Assembly (NCBI RefSeq): GCF_000150275.1
Contig: NW_002060943.1
Coordinates: forward strand, 1,794,628-1,858,627
Length of the DNA: 64,000 nt
Direction of reading: 5' to 3'
From: Trichoplax adhaerens
Lineage: Eukaryota > Placozoa > Uniplacotomia > Trichoplacea > Trichoplacidae
Shown one piece after another: positions 13,591-27,129 of this stretch; the stretch's first letter is position 1, and each line of letters starts with the position of its first letter. Position numbers and translations under genes: made by a program. The notes beneath the pieces are model-generated. The model was not told where the DNA came from, made no database searches, and saw nothing but the letters and a program-made list of their open reading frames with translations.

Positions 13591-13640
13591 TACTGACTCG
13601 TACAGTACAGTACAGTACTGTACAGTACTATATACTGTAG
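13591..13640. repeat. GTACAGTAC palindrome cluster
   Basis: Overlapping copies of the self-complementary words TACAGTACTGTA and GTACAGTAC form a nearly continuous palindromic run. The same word family recurs at 19500-19560, 39030-39150, 56168-56220, 58490-58545 and 59080-59530. Confidence 0.7.
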
Positions 13641-13830
13641 TCCGCTAAGTATGGTACGCTGGTCCGGATCGGATCCTTTACTACTAAGGTACCAGTACGC
13701 ACTACGAAATGATCCAGACAGTCCTCCATATGCTCAAGCAATGAGACTCGCTGCAATGGGTGTAAACCTACCAGTCTAAGGCCAAAGATGGCCAAAAGCG
13801 CTTTGAGGTTGGGCGTTTGCAATACGAATA

Positions 13831-14240
13831 TAAAAGTTGGCATATTCAGAATTGTCAGTTAGCATCTGCTCAAACTTGGAACAGAATTGACGACAGATGA
13901 TTGTTGAGAAGGAAAATAGCTTTATTTTAATGAATAAATTATTAATGAAGCAAGTAGAGACAGGGTATGAGGATTGTGAAAGGATAATCAACATCACAAG
14001 GTTCAGACAGAAGACTTTGTACTATGGTCTATGATACACGAAGACGTATAATCATCTATGGATGTTAATCTAGTATGACATGTATGTGGTACACTTGGGG
14101 GTTAGGGTATTTGAAACACTTTGCAATACTAATATGAAATGGCAACATTCAGAATTACGGGTTATCAACCACTGAAACTCGTAATAAAATAAAATTGACG
14201 ACTGATGATGGTTGCAAAGGGAAAGTAGTTTTATTTTAAA
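13831..14240. repeat. Two diverged direct copies of a ~115-bp segment
   Basis: Segment 13831-13945 and segment 14122-14240 share the order GCAATAC, ATATTCAGAATT or ACATTCAGAATT, ATTGACGAC, GATGATTGTTG or GATGATGGTTG, and AGTTTTATTTTA or AGCTTTATTTTA. They lie about 291 bp apart in direct orientation with many substitutions and small indels, as expected for an old duplication. Confidence 0.6.
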
Positions 14241-15320
14241 CAAGAATAGGATAGCAGGATTATTAAGGTACCGCTAGAATAATGTGATGTCGAAATGTAT
14301 TCAAATTTTAAAATATTATCCAATGTTGCGCATTATATTAGGGCACAAATGCTGCTACGTGGAAGTGAAGATAGTCGTGCTTATTAAGGCCACAAATGTA
14401 CTATCGCACTTGATTTCATTATAATAAAGTTTATAGTTGCTAGGAGTAATCAATTTTATTCTCGAATCGGAAATTGGAACAATGAAACAAGTAAAAGCAA
14501 AAATGAAGGTCAAGTAAGTTTAACGAACTTCAAATACTGTACCAACCATTCAAGTGACTTAAGTCATATCTATTCTGGTATACCGTGGTGGTAGTAGACT
14601 TGGCGTACAGTACAGTATAACAAAAAATCTCCATTTGAATGATTATTGAGAAAATACGAATACGGCCACAATACGCCAGGTATACGAACTATTTGCTCCG
14701 TTTGATCTGTTGGATTTTCTATTAATCTAGACTATTAACTTGATGCATAAAGTCATTTCTTAAATAAGATGCTATTGAAGAACGATGTCCATTCTTACTA
14801 TTCTATAATAATCTAAGATAAAGGATTAACAAGCATAAACTCGTATTTAATATGTGATCCATTATTAGCTTATTGGACTTACCAATCCGACACGATAGTC
14901 TAGATGCAATACTTTGCACGAAGACTATAACTAAATAGGAGGTTAAGAATGGTAAGGTAGAATGCAATAGATTAAGAAATCATGATACGCTGGTATACTA
15001 GAGTATGAAGAGGATTTATGCTATACAGTTCTGTTGTTACAGTAGTTACGATATATATTATCTATTCCGTAAATTAATCGTAGTATCCGTACTGTTATGT
15101 ATGTAAGAATATAGTAACTTGTTGTACTGCACCTAACGTGTTAGCATAACATAAGGTAATGAATTACTAAGATTAGGGTATAATACGCTTTTACGGCTAT
15201 ACTATTGAAATGCAGTAAATCCTAAATAAAAGAGACTTTCAGTAAGCTTACTAGGAGGAGTGTATCAAAGTTCCTCGTGCTAACGTTAACGACTAAGAGT
15301 GGAAATACAACGCGTACGAT

Positions 15321-15360
15321 CGGGGACTTTTCAAGAATTTTCTCTTAAAAAAAGTCCCTG
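15321..15360. repeat. Short hairpin (GGGACTTTT / AAAAGTCCC)
   Basis: GGGACTTTT at 15323 pairs with AAAAGTCCC ending near 15358. The interior AAGAA / TTCTCTT also pairs imperfectly, so almost the whole 40 bp folds back on itself. Confidence 0.6.
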
Positions 15361-16052
15361 GTACGGTATAGAATTGACGAATATTGCTGCAATCCATTCA
15401 GTAGGCAGATTATCATTATATAATACTCGTATTAAAGCATATTGAGCAATTTTTCATACTGTTATCTTGTATACAAAGGTATCTAGTATTCATCTTTCAT
15501 AAAAGGTATAGAATCATGATCAAGAAAATTTTTATTCGATATTGAAGAAATAAAATTGTATTTGCTTGAAAGTGTTTATAGTACAAATAATCTGTAGTAA
15601 TCCTGATTGTCAACGGTTAGAATGCAAGTCAATATTGTTGTAATTGACTCAAGGTAATTTCTTCGAAACTTGAAAATAACCAATAATAACAATGATAATA
15701 ATAATAGCCTACGCGTTTAACATACTTAATCAAATATATAAAATACTAGCGAAAATCTGCAAAGTGAGAGTTTATGATTACCGGTAACGAACATACATCG
15801 TTGGATTTCTTTAGAATAAAGTTTTCTCTCTATATCAATAAATGGAAATAAAATGTACAGTACGCGTTCAAGTCCATGAGGTCGTGCCAATAGATATTAA
15901 TAACTCTTTCAGTCTCCAATACAAAATTCATTCTTTTCGATACCATTAGTAAAATATTTTCAACGCTGCAAACAATGCGTATATTGATATTGCTTATGCA
16001 TTTACTGTGGATATTAAAATACGGATTCAAGTTTAGATTCGGCCAAGTTTAA

Positions 16053-18430
16053 TTAATTTATGTCGTCATCATAGGATAATCCCCTGGACCATTCGTATAA
16101 TTCTCCTGCTTGTTCTTCCCATTCATTTCCTTCAAATATGATATCATCAATATTTGTACGTGAGGTTGACTTTCTGTCTTGTTGCGTGCCTCTATAACCT
16201 ATAACCTGATTACTTTGCCGCTTATTATCATTATTCGGCTACAGAAAATGAAAATCTCAGTTATAAATATTCCAATTACTGAATTTGAAATATTTTTTCA
16301 CCTCATTGCTTTCGAAATCTTGATTAAGGTAATTTTTTCTCATAGATGCTACACGTTTTTGAGCTCTTCTTGATCGGCGTTTGCTTTGGGAAGTTTCTTG
16401 GTTTGTTGGTAAACCTGCTCTATCATTAGATGTTGTAGCAGATCTATTCAAATGAAAGAAATCAACGTAAGAATTAGCTGCTTGATGCGTTATGACAATA
16501 CTACAGTATATAATTTACACAATCGGTTCCTGGCTGTTATTAAAATATTAGTAAATGTACTACAGGATTGTTTAATGATGTTAATGTTATCTTAAATATC
16601 ATATTACAATGGGGTTTGTGCCAATATTGGTGGACCCAAAGGCAATCCAGAATTTGGAACATAGTAATCTACCATCTGAGGGGCTTGATCTACAAGCTTT
16701 CTAGTTATTACTCCAGTAGCCATATAGGATAGAACATCATGCATAATATGATGGCGTGGAACATCTAAAATGGTTTGATTAGAAAAGCGCTTATTTAAAA
16801 ATTGTATACCTCACAGTCACGAACATTAAATTATGCATGCCTACTAATATAATTATTCTTAAAAATGCTTTTATATATGTAAAGATTTATAATTAAAATT
16901 ACTTTCTAGTGACAATCGTCGCCACAAATTTTCTTTGCCTCCTTTCGCTGCTTCTTTCTCATCCAAGTTACTTTGAAGCTAGAGATAATGTTTGTTGTTA
17001 ATTTCGATATTTACTAGTACTAATATGTGTTTATGAGAGCTATGATAATTGTAATTGTTGACTTTGTATGCGTTAAAAAATATCTTTAATAAACCTTTGG
17101 ATCAAGCCAGCTTTATTTGATAGAATAACACATATTAAATACCTTAAGATAATCCTGTAGCGTAACAACATCAATTTCATCAGTGATTTCATGACATTCT
17201 CTATCCCAAGCATCAGCGATCATTTGATCATAGAATTTTCTGTAGCCCATCATTTTGCATGCATCAGCAGCTGCCTATGATTTGAATATAAAATTATTAT
17301 ATCAACTATATGATCTTACTGCATAAGGCATGACGCAATTACCAGGATGGAATATAGCATCAATTTCATATATATTAAATCATACCTGGGATGCAGGCTT
17401 TATAATTGTTCTGCCATTATAGTACTTTACTCCAAGATTTCTTCTGTCAATATAAATCTTAAACAAAATACTTGGAGGAAACTCTTGACCACCAAATCTA
17501 ATGTAATTGTAAATTTACGGAAATGTTAATCTTACTATAAACCAAGCTACAGAAGCATCTTTCAAAAATAGTCGCACGATCTCGCATAATTTTAAATTAC
17601 CTAAATCGAATTTTTGCAGACAATGCTTTATCTTTTAACAATTCTGACTCTGTTGGACATATTTTTCGTATAACATCGAAGCTGATTGATGTTTCCTGTG
17701 TTATAAGGAATATAATCCTTGCGTGAGTATGCTTTCAATCGAAAAGAAATTAAGTATAAAACTATTTCAGTATCTAGTATACTACAGTTATTTAGTGTCA
17801 ACATTTACCGCTTTACATAGAGCATCTTTCAATAATTTGAAAACCTGACGATCTCGATAAGACCACCAACACTTCTCAATAACTCTGACAGCGAGTATTT
17901 CGACAGTACTGTGAAAAATGCCAATAACACGATTCACTGAAAATTACTGTGCAATAAAAACCCATAAAGTTGATTTGTAGTTCTAATATAGAGCCTAATG
18001 ACTATCAATTCAATTAACTTATTACAAAATGCGTCATTAATTATCAAGCTGATCGAAACACTCGTTTGAAGTCTAGATGATACAAGCATGCCTTTAAAAA
18101 CTACTGTTAAGAGTATTGCATTCGCATTGCAAGTATAAAATTGATAGGATAAATTAAAAGCGAATTTGTTGCCTACAACGGCGACGAAGATAATCTATAA
18201 TGATTTCTTAACTTGTAATCTTTTTACCTGAAACTATATCTTCTAAAATAATGATCATTGGAATAATTTATAGCCTTATTTTTGGAATTTTTTTGAGCTA
18301 TTTCTAATGCAGTAATCCCTCGATTTTCATTTGTAGCAGCGCTATCTGCGAATGGTTCCGTCCAAGATGATTGATAGGTACCGGCCGTAGCTATAGGATA
18401 GTCTTGCATCCGAGAAAATTCTGGGTTCAT
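16053..18430 (-). CDS. CXorf58-like protein with IQ-like helix
   Basis: Nine exons on the minus strand: 18228-18430, 17809-17908, 17601-17695, 17386-17497, 17143-17274, 16903-16978, 16608-16764, 16302-16443, 16053-16238. They join in frame to 400 aa. Residues 68-101 form an IQ-like helix (AVRVIEKCWWSYRDRQVFK), followed by ESELLKDKALSAKIRFRFGG, EFPPSILFKIY, DACKMMGYRKFY, DVVTLQDYLK and ENLWRRLSLENVPR. This order matches the poorly characterised vertebrate CXorf58 family (related to C11orf65). The basic segment RRSRRAQKRVASMRKNYL and an acidic C-terminus (EWEEQAGELYEWSRG) follow. Its biochemical role is unknown; an IQ motif would suggest calmodulin binding. A stop-like TAA at 16604 is avoided by a GT donor at 16606-16607 that restores frame to the next exon. 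Confidence 0.78.
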
Positions 18431-21282
18431 ACTTAATTGCTATGATATTATGTGATATCAGCACAATATGAATCAGGAATCGTTTGATAAGGTTTGAATT
18501 AAGGGCTTCAGAATGTCGACGAGGCCAAATTACAACACTGCTTTAAAACCATGAATGTTATGGATATATACTGTACATTAAAATAACTGGTTAATCATCG
18601 TTGACAATCTGTTGTATACAATTTTGAGCAAAGTTATTTACAAATTGGTATGATCTATAATTAATACTGTATCTTATTACAATTATTTTTCTCCACTAAT
18701 TATATAATTAGTGTATTGCACGTCCATATATTAATTGATGTGCACGTTTCACTATCCTATATAACTGCAGGATAAGTACAAGTATAACTGATTAAATTTG
18801 CAGATAACTTGGTATACTTATAATATAGTCGTATCGCAATTATATTATCAAAATTAAAACACTAGCCTACTATTATTATTATTATTAAATCTAGCGCTTG
18901 ATCAACTAATGTAGATCTCGTTCGTATCTTATGCTACCAACTAGAATGCGTGATTACGATCTGAGCAACTACTTAAGAAGCTAAAAAATACTACGCCAAC
19001 ACTATCCACTAAGAGTATTGCCTATTAAAGTACGTTATGAAATTTATAACTGACAATACTGTACAAATGTACAATTATAAAAATTAGAAATACAGAACGG
19101 AGGTTTTCGCTGCTTCTTGGCTATATCGTCGCTTCCAGCAGTCGTCGTAATTGCCTTTGGTCATTCTAATAGTCAGTTCGTATTTTTAGACCGTTACCGT
19201 GGTAATCAGGTTTTTATTGCGTTTGCGCAATGGCTGCTTATGATTTCTCAAGTCAATCCATTGGAAAGTAAAGATGCTTCTACACTATACAGTGCAACTT
19301 ACCTATAAACTTTTGCTAACATTAGTATGAGTACGAAATTGTGTCTTGCGTTAGTTCATTTCAGCCAACGTCATGTTTGTAACGCGAAATCGATTGCAGT
19401 ATTAGCGTGCATAATGGTCGACTGCATTGTAGCGCAAACATAAGCCTTTTACCATAGAAATTACCTTACCAATTTTAATTTTAGCTGCCAACTCTGCTAC
19501 AGTACGCAAAACCCACATAGTGTACATTGTACTGCACCTACAGTACTTGAACCGTACTGTAGCGGAGACCATTGTCCTACATGCTACCATGGCCACCATT
19601 TCTCCATTTCTGAATTTCGACTGGTTTATTCTCTGCCATTTGCCGCTGCTTAAGAGCATAAAGGTAACTCAAAGGTCGACCAATTGCAATATTCATCTGG
19701 GTAGCAAACTATTAATAACTATCCATTTGTATTTAAATGCTAATATAATTAATACCAGGTGTATTCCGTACCGTATTAGAGAGATTGCTACAGTAGACTA
19801 TACAAAGTGTACAGTATAAAATCGCTAAATACAGCACTGGAAATCAAGAAAAACAACGAAATTGGATGATCTGGAAGTAGTTCTATGCTAATTTGTTCGG
19901 CTCATCTCATTCTTCATAAACGGTACTGATATAGACGTCTTGGATACACATTCTATATATACATTTGTTATTCTCGATGACAATGAATGCGTGAGGATTT
20001 CCTTCAATAGTAAAATCACATCAGAATTCTGGCGTTGTACCTGCATTAATTTATTAATCGAAAACTAAAGTCTGATCCGTAAGCCCTCAAGTAAGCAGAA
20101 TGCTGTACAACAGGAACAACTTAATTCAAAATTGGTTAAATAAATATATGATGTTGATGCTAACTTAAAATAATCTAGGAAGACTAATCATATCTACCCC
20201 ACTAGCTTCATTATTAAACTTATACTCCACTGTGGAACAACGGAACTATATTCAGCACAATCGCTTCTTGTATAAATTCTGCGCTCGTATCCTACTAGTG
20301 ATCGTTATTTGAGGACATTGTATGCACATACTAGCAATTATTACTTCAATTTATGCTATTTCCGAGATCGTATAAGCACACAGACTACAAATTTACCTAA
20401 AGTGAAATGATTTCAGAATCTGTGTTAAATTAAGTTTTGAGGTATGCATGTCCACTGGGCACTCCTGTTCCGTCGTTGTCAACATGTGACAATTATAATT
20501 ATATGAGTGTGTAAATCAACGACGTCAACATGAAACAGTTGATAACGTATGATTTTATGTATTATTATCGAGCTTTTTCAGCGATTGACCCATCGTATTA
20601 CTATCGAGTTGATAAACTATATTGATCAACTTGCAGGAAGCCAATTATTATAAGCTACGAGTGGATAAAGTACTGTATAGACCTATTATTCTAGTAGACC
20701 TCTTTTCTTGGTGCTTCTATAAATAAAGAATAACTTATTCTGGTATCGATACTTAATCATTTTAATTATCTTAAGATTTTTCTTAATAACCCGTAACAAG
20801 TAACAATAATACACTCTCGCATATCTAGTGTATTCGTACAAAGCTATAATTTACAAACCAGTAAAATATAGCAAAGAAGGAAAACTACGTGCTATTTCAG
20901 TGCATGCTTTGCTACGTTCTTGTTATTATACAGTACGATCATTAAGTGTAGATTAAACCAAGAAATAAAAATTCGGTTGAAGAAATTCAATCAATTCTAG
21001 TTCTAAAAGACTACGGTAAATTACGCCTTATATATTTGCTAGTGTATCTAAACACAATAGATTTATGATCAAATAGATCACCCTAGCAATGATAATTATT
21101 CTTATCCATAGCGTTTTTATTAATACCAATACATGAAAAAATGTTTCTTACTTACCATTTCAATACGTTCGTATATCTGCCTGACAAATGTGATTAAGAA
21201 TATTCGAATTAAGCTTCTATTTCTAGAAGATGGGTATTAACGTAACGTTAAAACTCTTATAAAATAGTCATAAATGTAAAGT
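18431..21282. other. Intergenic interval with microsatellite and coding-like remnants
   Basis: This 2.85 kb separates the divergent CXorf58-like and GRTP1 genes and should hold both promoters. An (ATT)n run lies at 18871-18887. From 19082 to 19680 the sequence is richer in G and C and has overlapping open frames on both strands (19117-19308 +, 19402-19659 -) interrupted by GTACTG/TACAGT words. No domain is recognisable, so it may be a decayed gene or element. Confidence 0.4.
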
Positions 21283-23678
21283 ATGGCGACTTCATATCAA
21301 GATTTAGCCGATAATATCCGAAATAAGCAAAATCAACGAAAACTAGAAATGGAACGATCGCATAATAACAACGATGAATACCAAAAGCCAAGGTAATTGT
21401 CGTACGACTATTTAGTAACAATTATCCATTTATTGACATTCTATGCTATTATTTTCTTATTAGGATCGATGGGAATGGATTTGAGCGCAGTGCATCATTT
21501 AATTTTGAACTTTATAACTCTATCATGTCGGATTATTTGGTAGTACTGGCTCGGCGAGCTACAAGATGGCAAAAACTTTGGCCCTCATCAAATCAACGTC
21601 AGCCTAAACGATCTGCAACAAGTATACCGAAAATTAGTAGACATAAATATTGTCGTTACTATTTTTATTCGTTAGTTATTTAACAATAATTAGTCACTGG
21701 TCACAAATTTTGTTCATAGCCTATAAACATTTATGTGAATGACAGTAATATACAAAAATCTATGCGGAGCATATAAGTCAACTTTTATATATTCTGACTC
21801 GATTCTTTTTCCTTTATAGTTAAAAGATATATCAGGAAAGGTGTTCCAGATGGTGTACGGAAACAAGTAAGCTGTAATCCTTACAGTGAGAGATCTTACA
21901 AATGGTCACTATTGTATTTTATAAATTATTTATAAATGACATTCTGAATATGACTTGGAATATTGGCTAATAAAACTTTTCCTCGTACAGTTTATTAACA
22001 TGACATCTGCATTTATCCTGTTAGGTATGGATGTTTGCTAGTGGTGCCGATAAATTAATGAAACAAAATAAAGGCGTATATCGAAATTTATTAAGCAAAG
22101 CTGATAATGCAGATGTTATATCAAGCGTTGAAAAAGGTTAGTTTCATTGATTTATAAATCTTGCGATTATGGTTTGGCAACAGTTACTACATAGAAAAGT
22201 AAATTGTTTTTATTATAGGTTGTTTTTATAACTCAATCACCCACTTTTTGTTGTATTCGTAGATCTTTTCCGCACCTATCCTGACAATATTCATTTTCGA
22301 CGAGATTCGGATGACAGTAAATGCGAACAATTATACGATGTCTTAATCGTTTACGGACACTACAACAAAGGTGTTGGCTACTGCCAGGTAAGTTTTTAAT
22401 GGAACTCGATTTCACCAGTGTTATGTAAAGCTTTGTAGCCACTTTTATGATCCATTGTAGCTATAATGACCATCCTACTTATAATTGTAATAAGGGTTTA
22501 AACTACATTGCTGCTATGCTACTATTGGTTATAAAAGATGAAGAATCTACGTTTTGGCTACTTGTAGCTTTAACAATGAATCTATTGCCAAGTAATAAAA
22601 CGCTGCTTATTCATCTTGTAAATTACTTCATCTGCTTAATATTGTTGGAAGGTTGCTGCTAGTCGGTTCCGTAACAAATAAAATCAATATCTATTTAGAT
22701 TATTACTCGAAAGGATTGAATGATTTAATTGTTGATCAAGCCGTTTTCGATAAATTACTGAGGTATTTTATAGTTTTGTTTTATTTCTAAAATAATTAAT
22801 CTACAATTGATATTAAAAGAATTTTATCTATTTATCTTAACTAACCGTGAGCAAACAAGCTTCCATATTAATTAAAAAATCTTTCTTTCTTATTAAGTAA
22901 AAAATTACCTGATTTACATGCACATTTGAAATCTCATGGCGTTGATGTACCTTTATTTGCTACGAAATGGTTCATCTGTTTGTTTGCTGATGTTTTGCCT
23001 TCTGAAGTAAGATTTGAAATCATAACTAAATCATCTATACAGTACGATCAAATTCGTAGGTCTTCTAGTTAATATATACGAACACCTACAATAATTAGCA
23101 CTAATCAATATAATCGTTAATCCTGGGCTTATACCTTTAGACAGTTCTTCGTTTATGGGATGCATTCTTTTATGAGGGATCAAAAATAATATTTCGCGCT
23201 GCGTTAACTATTATGATCAAACTAGATGAGCGGCTGAGATCAAAGGATGACCTGGCTTCGATATTAGAAATTTTCAAGGTAGTTTTTTAAGCTACTAATA
23301 GCACATGTTTTGTCATTAAATGTATTTATTTCTAGCTAGGAAGTACATCATAATGTTATTTTGAATTCCTTTTTAATAGTCGATAGCAGAATTACCCGAA
23401 TTTCTTAACTGTCATCAATTCATAGCGGTATGTAGGCTGCATCGCGAAGGACAATGATATAACTCTAAGCAAAAGTGTCTTCTGACTACATATATTTTTG
23501 GATATTATTAACATCTACTTAATAGTGGCTGTTACAGCCTACCATCTCAGTATTTCTAGTATAAAATACTAATGATCTTACTGGAATTATTTATCAGGCA
23601 ATATTTGAGATACCGAATCCACTATCAATGGATACAATTAAACAATTACGCCAGGAGTGCGCAAAACCATCGAATTGA
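21283..23678 (+). CDS. GRTP1: TBC-domain RabGAP, GRTP1 type
   Basis: TBC proteins switch off Rab GTPases by supplying a catalytic Arg and Gln. Eleven exons: 21283-21392, 21464-21621, 21820-21866, 22025-22136, 22263-22387, 22495-22591, 22699-22762, 22898-23006, 23141-23278, 23380-23427, 23598-23678. All phases match, giving 362 aa, close to human GRTP1. The TBC domain starts at IKRYIRKGVPDGVR. The arginine finger is Arg146 in VEKDLFRTYPD, and the glutamine finger is Gln184 in GVGYCQGLNYIA. Later blocks are FWLLVAL, KWFICLFADVLP, TVLRLWDAFFYEGSKIIFR and the C-terminal LSMDTIKQLR, which pick out GRTP1 among TBC families. No membrane segment is seen, so it should be cytosolic. Both catalytic residues are present, so it is predicted active. 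It shares no operon-like link with neighbours. Confidence 0.93.
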
Positions 23679-25062
23679 AAACGACTCGTAGCAATAGTAG
23701 AATGTCTAATACTCATCTTGATATTAAGCAATAACCCCGCTTAAACGTATTCGATGATATTACATAAAGTCCTGTAATGTTCATACAAAAGTTTTTAATT
23801 TAGGAAATCCAATTTTATTATGCCATATGGCAGTAAGTTGTTTACACTAAGATCAAAGCTGAAAGATTTGCTATACACGTCATATCCCAAGAAATTAGCA
23901 GTCAGTAATCCGCAATTTATGCACGTAATATACATAATATGTTAGCAACCATTCTTTGGCTTTATAATGGTAGTATGTAATTAACATTGTTCGGCGATCT
24001 TATCCTTAAACTAAGGTCGAGCTGTTATTGCTATTGGCGAATTTACTAGTGTTGGTAGTGGTTAAACGATTTGGCTAAATGAAGTTCGGTCCAAAAATGG
24101 TCCAATACCATGAATGGATTGGTTATGTTACATTCAAGCATCATTTGCTTGTTACTATTTGTATTATACTAAATATAACCGTATAAAGGGTATAAACCAA
24201 GCTAAGATGTAAACGGGTATGATAAATACGAATCTTTCAAATAGTCGTTCCTTCTTATTTATTTTTGACATGATTTAGGACTTACTTTCGACTGGTTAAA
24301 CAGAATAGTGCATTTTATTGTGCATAGAGCCTAAAATAGTGTAGAACAGTTTAATGATTATTCATTTGCTAGTATGTAGTTCGATGTACCTAAACATTAT
24401 TAATAGCGATCTATGTTTAGTTTATGTATCACGTAGCGACACCTAGCTCTCACTAATTAAAGAAAGGATTCAAATTTTATCCTATCGAACTTTTTCATTC
24501 TATCCGTAATTTACTTGATGTAAGTAAGTGTTTTAATAGAACAATTCCCCAATACTTTGGAAATAGTTAATCTCATTTATCGTCTTTTCTAAGCTTTTGT
24601 TACGGTAGAGAAGAAGAATAGACAAACATTAGTACAAACTACTCTTTTAAAAAGTAGTTTAGTAACAAACCAAACTATTTTATTGATGATATCAATTAAA
24701 ATTTCATACAGAGATTTTCAGATCTAAACAACACTATTTTACCATCACTTAATTTATCGATGGAAGACCTAAGTACAATTTAAAAGTAGAGAATCCGGTT
24801 GCAACAAACGTCTAGTAGTTTCCAACAATAATTATTAAGTCAACAAGCTGCAATATCAATGCACTAGAATTGAATTCATCAATGTGGGGTTAAAAGTAAT
24901 GGCACAAGGTATAATGCATGACCTATTGATCATATTTTACAGGATTCTTTTATGTTAACCGCCACAGGAGAAATTTATTACCTATCACTCAGCCTAGTTT
25001 CGAGACCAAGATACAATATTTTAGTTTGCTTGCAAAATTAATCAAGCTACTGACTTCTATAA
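23679..25062. other. Convergent intergenic interval
   Basis: The 1.4 kb lies between the ends of GRTP1 (+) and the first LAMP gene (-). It is AT-rich with frequent stops in all frames; no exon, repeat or RNA gene was recognised. Confidence 0.5.
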
Positions 25063-27129
25063 TTAGTGTTGCAAATCCGTAACTGTTTGATAGTGATCCT
25101 TATCACGGTATCTAGCAACAAGTAGTACAATAACATAAACGATTAAAACTATAACAGTAATGATGGCTAGAACACCTCCAACAATTAATGGAGCTATACT
25201 TTGATGGAATCGTCTGTCTTGATGCTTATCTTTGGATGGACAGTAGAATACTATAATAAAATAGATATGTTAGTAAAATGCATGAAATTAATAGTTAGTT
25301 TCTCATGACTGTAAGGGAAACTACCAGATTAAACTATAGTTGCTATTATTGTTACGCTTACCTTTATAACTAAATTGGCCGTTAGTTACATCGAATGGCT
25401 GTAATTTTATATTATTTATACGTATGGAACCATCTTGAGGCTGGAATTGAAAATCATAACCCTGATGACAGACAAATGTTTGATGGCTAAAACCAGTCAT
25501 TGCTAAAATCAATGTCTGAGGCTTAACGTAGAGGTCAACGCTTTGATTTGAGTTTACTATATATGAGGATAGAGTAGAAATAATTTCTTATCACAATCTT
25601 TCTAATATCGTTTGAAATTTTACATTACATCAGCAAATTATTAAGTTTCAATCATTCTACCGCCCAAAGAACTAGCTCAATCTTCAGCCTATCGCATAAG
25701 ACTCAAGTATGCAAATGTGTTCATGTTTGAATATGAAAGGACTATTAAGTATCATACCGCACTGATCCAATATTGAAATAGATATGCTAACTATAAAAAG
25801 CTATCTACTAAATCGTGCGCCTGCTAACTGCTAAAAGATAGTAATTTGAAACTAATAATATTTTATTACTTTAGACTATCTATTTCGATAATATGTGGCT
25901 ATGTATCGCCAGTGATAATAAGTTAGTAATATATAAGGATATTTATTGCATAGTTCAATTAATAAAATTAGCCAAATTACGAACTCTGTAAATTATCTTT
26001 TTAATGTTATATTCGAACATTAAACCAGACGTTAATCAGTAATCGTATAGCTGCATAATAATAGTATCATTTTTACCTGCTACTGTTTTATTTTTCGGAG
26101 ATATTATAACATCTAACTGGTCCATTTTCCATTCAGATACTGGTTTACCTGCTGGTTTATGAGTCATTTTAAACTGGAAATCGCAACTATATTGATAATA
26201 ATCATCCTTCCATTGTAACTGGAGAAAAGACGTTCCATTTTCCTGACAGTAACCACTAGCACTAGCTGTACGAGGCGCATTGACGAGTCTGTAATTTGTC
26301 TATGGAAGAAATTATAAGTATCTATGTCACAATACTGTAGTTATCGATATAGAGCGATCGTTTTCTATAACAATATTAATCTTGAATATAGAAATAGTGA
26401 GAGCATATTGATGTTTTCGATATTGCAGTGTAACCTTATCATTGGATCGATTATAGTGCACAGTTATTAAACAGGACTTTTACCTCACCTTGATTACAGT
26501 AAATATAGTTTATACTGGACTACTCCTTAGTTTATGACTAAGATTAAGCTTTAATTCCCCAGAATTAGATGATAACCATTAGCATGATGTAAGTAATAGT
26601 ATAGTTAGCCTTGAAGATTATAATATATCTAATTGATTACATTATGGCAGTTACCTGCTATCTTGAGAATTCTACATTATATACGAATATAAACTTGTAC
26701 ATACAAATACTAAAATGATAAAATGCAATACACTACTCATGTAGCACATTATCCTGTTCTAGCTAGCGATTTTGTTGAAGGAAATCGATAACAAACATAC
26801 ATGTAATATAATAAATGTATCTAATTATTCGTATATTATGGCAACTTTGATTTAAAGAAAATCTTCATTGGTTTTAGTAATTGCTAATTAATTTAAAATA
26901 CAGATTGATCCGTTTGTGCTCATGCATGTTATTATATTCTACCATTGTATTTCTGGGCAAATAGGGAAGATCAGAATTGGTTAAATTCAGTTGAATGGCC
27001 ATAATGGCTAGTAAACATGCTGTTCCTTGTTCGTTATGAAGACTCCAATAGCCAACTTTAGGACCACTATTTTGGATACCTTCTGCCGTTTGAACAGTGG
27101 TAACGCTGGATGCCGTACATGAATATATC
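25063..27129 (-). CDS. LAMP-family lysosomal membrane glycoprotein, copy A; signal-peptide exon not resolved
   Basis: LAMP proteins line the lysosomal limiting membrane. Four minus-strand exons join in frame: 26943-27129, 26077-26299, 25362-25556, 25063-25250, giving 263 aa. One lamp domain opens with VGYWSLHNEQGTACLLAIM and QLNLTNS (N-glycosylation site) and continues with SGYCQENG, YQYSCDF, HQTFVC, LQPFDV and VFYCPSK. These supply the expected disulfide cysteines. A single membrane span of about 24 residues starts at SIAPLIVGGVLAII. The cytosolic tail RYRDKDHYQTVTDLQH carries the tyrosine sorting signal YQTV. Unusually, the residue before Tyr is His, not Gly, and five residues follow the signal. 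The first exon starts inside a codon, so an upstream exon with the signal peptide is missing; hydrophobic sequence near 27190-27220 is a candidate. Confidence 0.85.

Larger units (their letters stand above)
11443..16052. other. Gene-poor interval rich in short repeats
   Basis: No gene could be assigned in 4.6 kb. It contains the inverted repeats, palindrome cluster and decayed direct repeats listed separately. Between about 12470 and 14000 the sequence is richer in G and C than its surroundings and holds short open frames (for example 13190-13387 on + and 13628-13843 on -) without recognisable domains, which suggests decayed mobile or duplicated DNA. A short ATG frame with a consensus donor lies at 14482-14513, but no partner exon was found. 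Confidence 0.4.

Noticed and set aside
13190-13843. Frames of 65-73 codons on both strands
   Set aside because: No domain, no splice partners, and they overlap palindromes and diverged repeats; treated as decayed or chance sequence.
19402-19819. Overlapping 85- and 99-codon frames on opposite strands
   Set aside because: They contradict one another, include GTACTG repeat words and have no recognisable motif.
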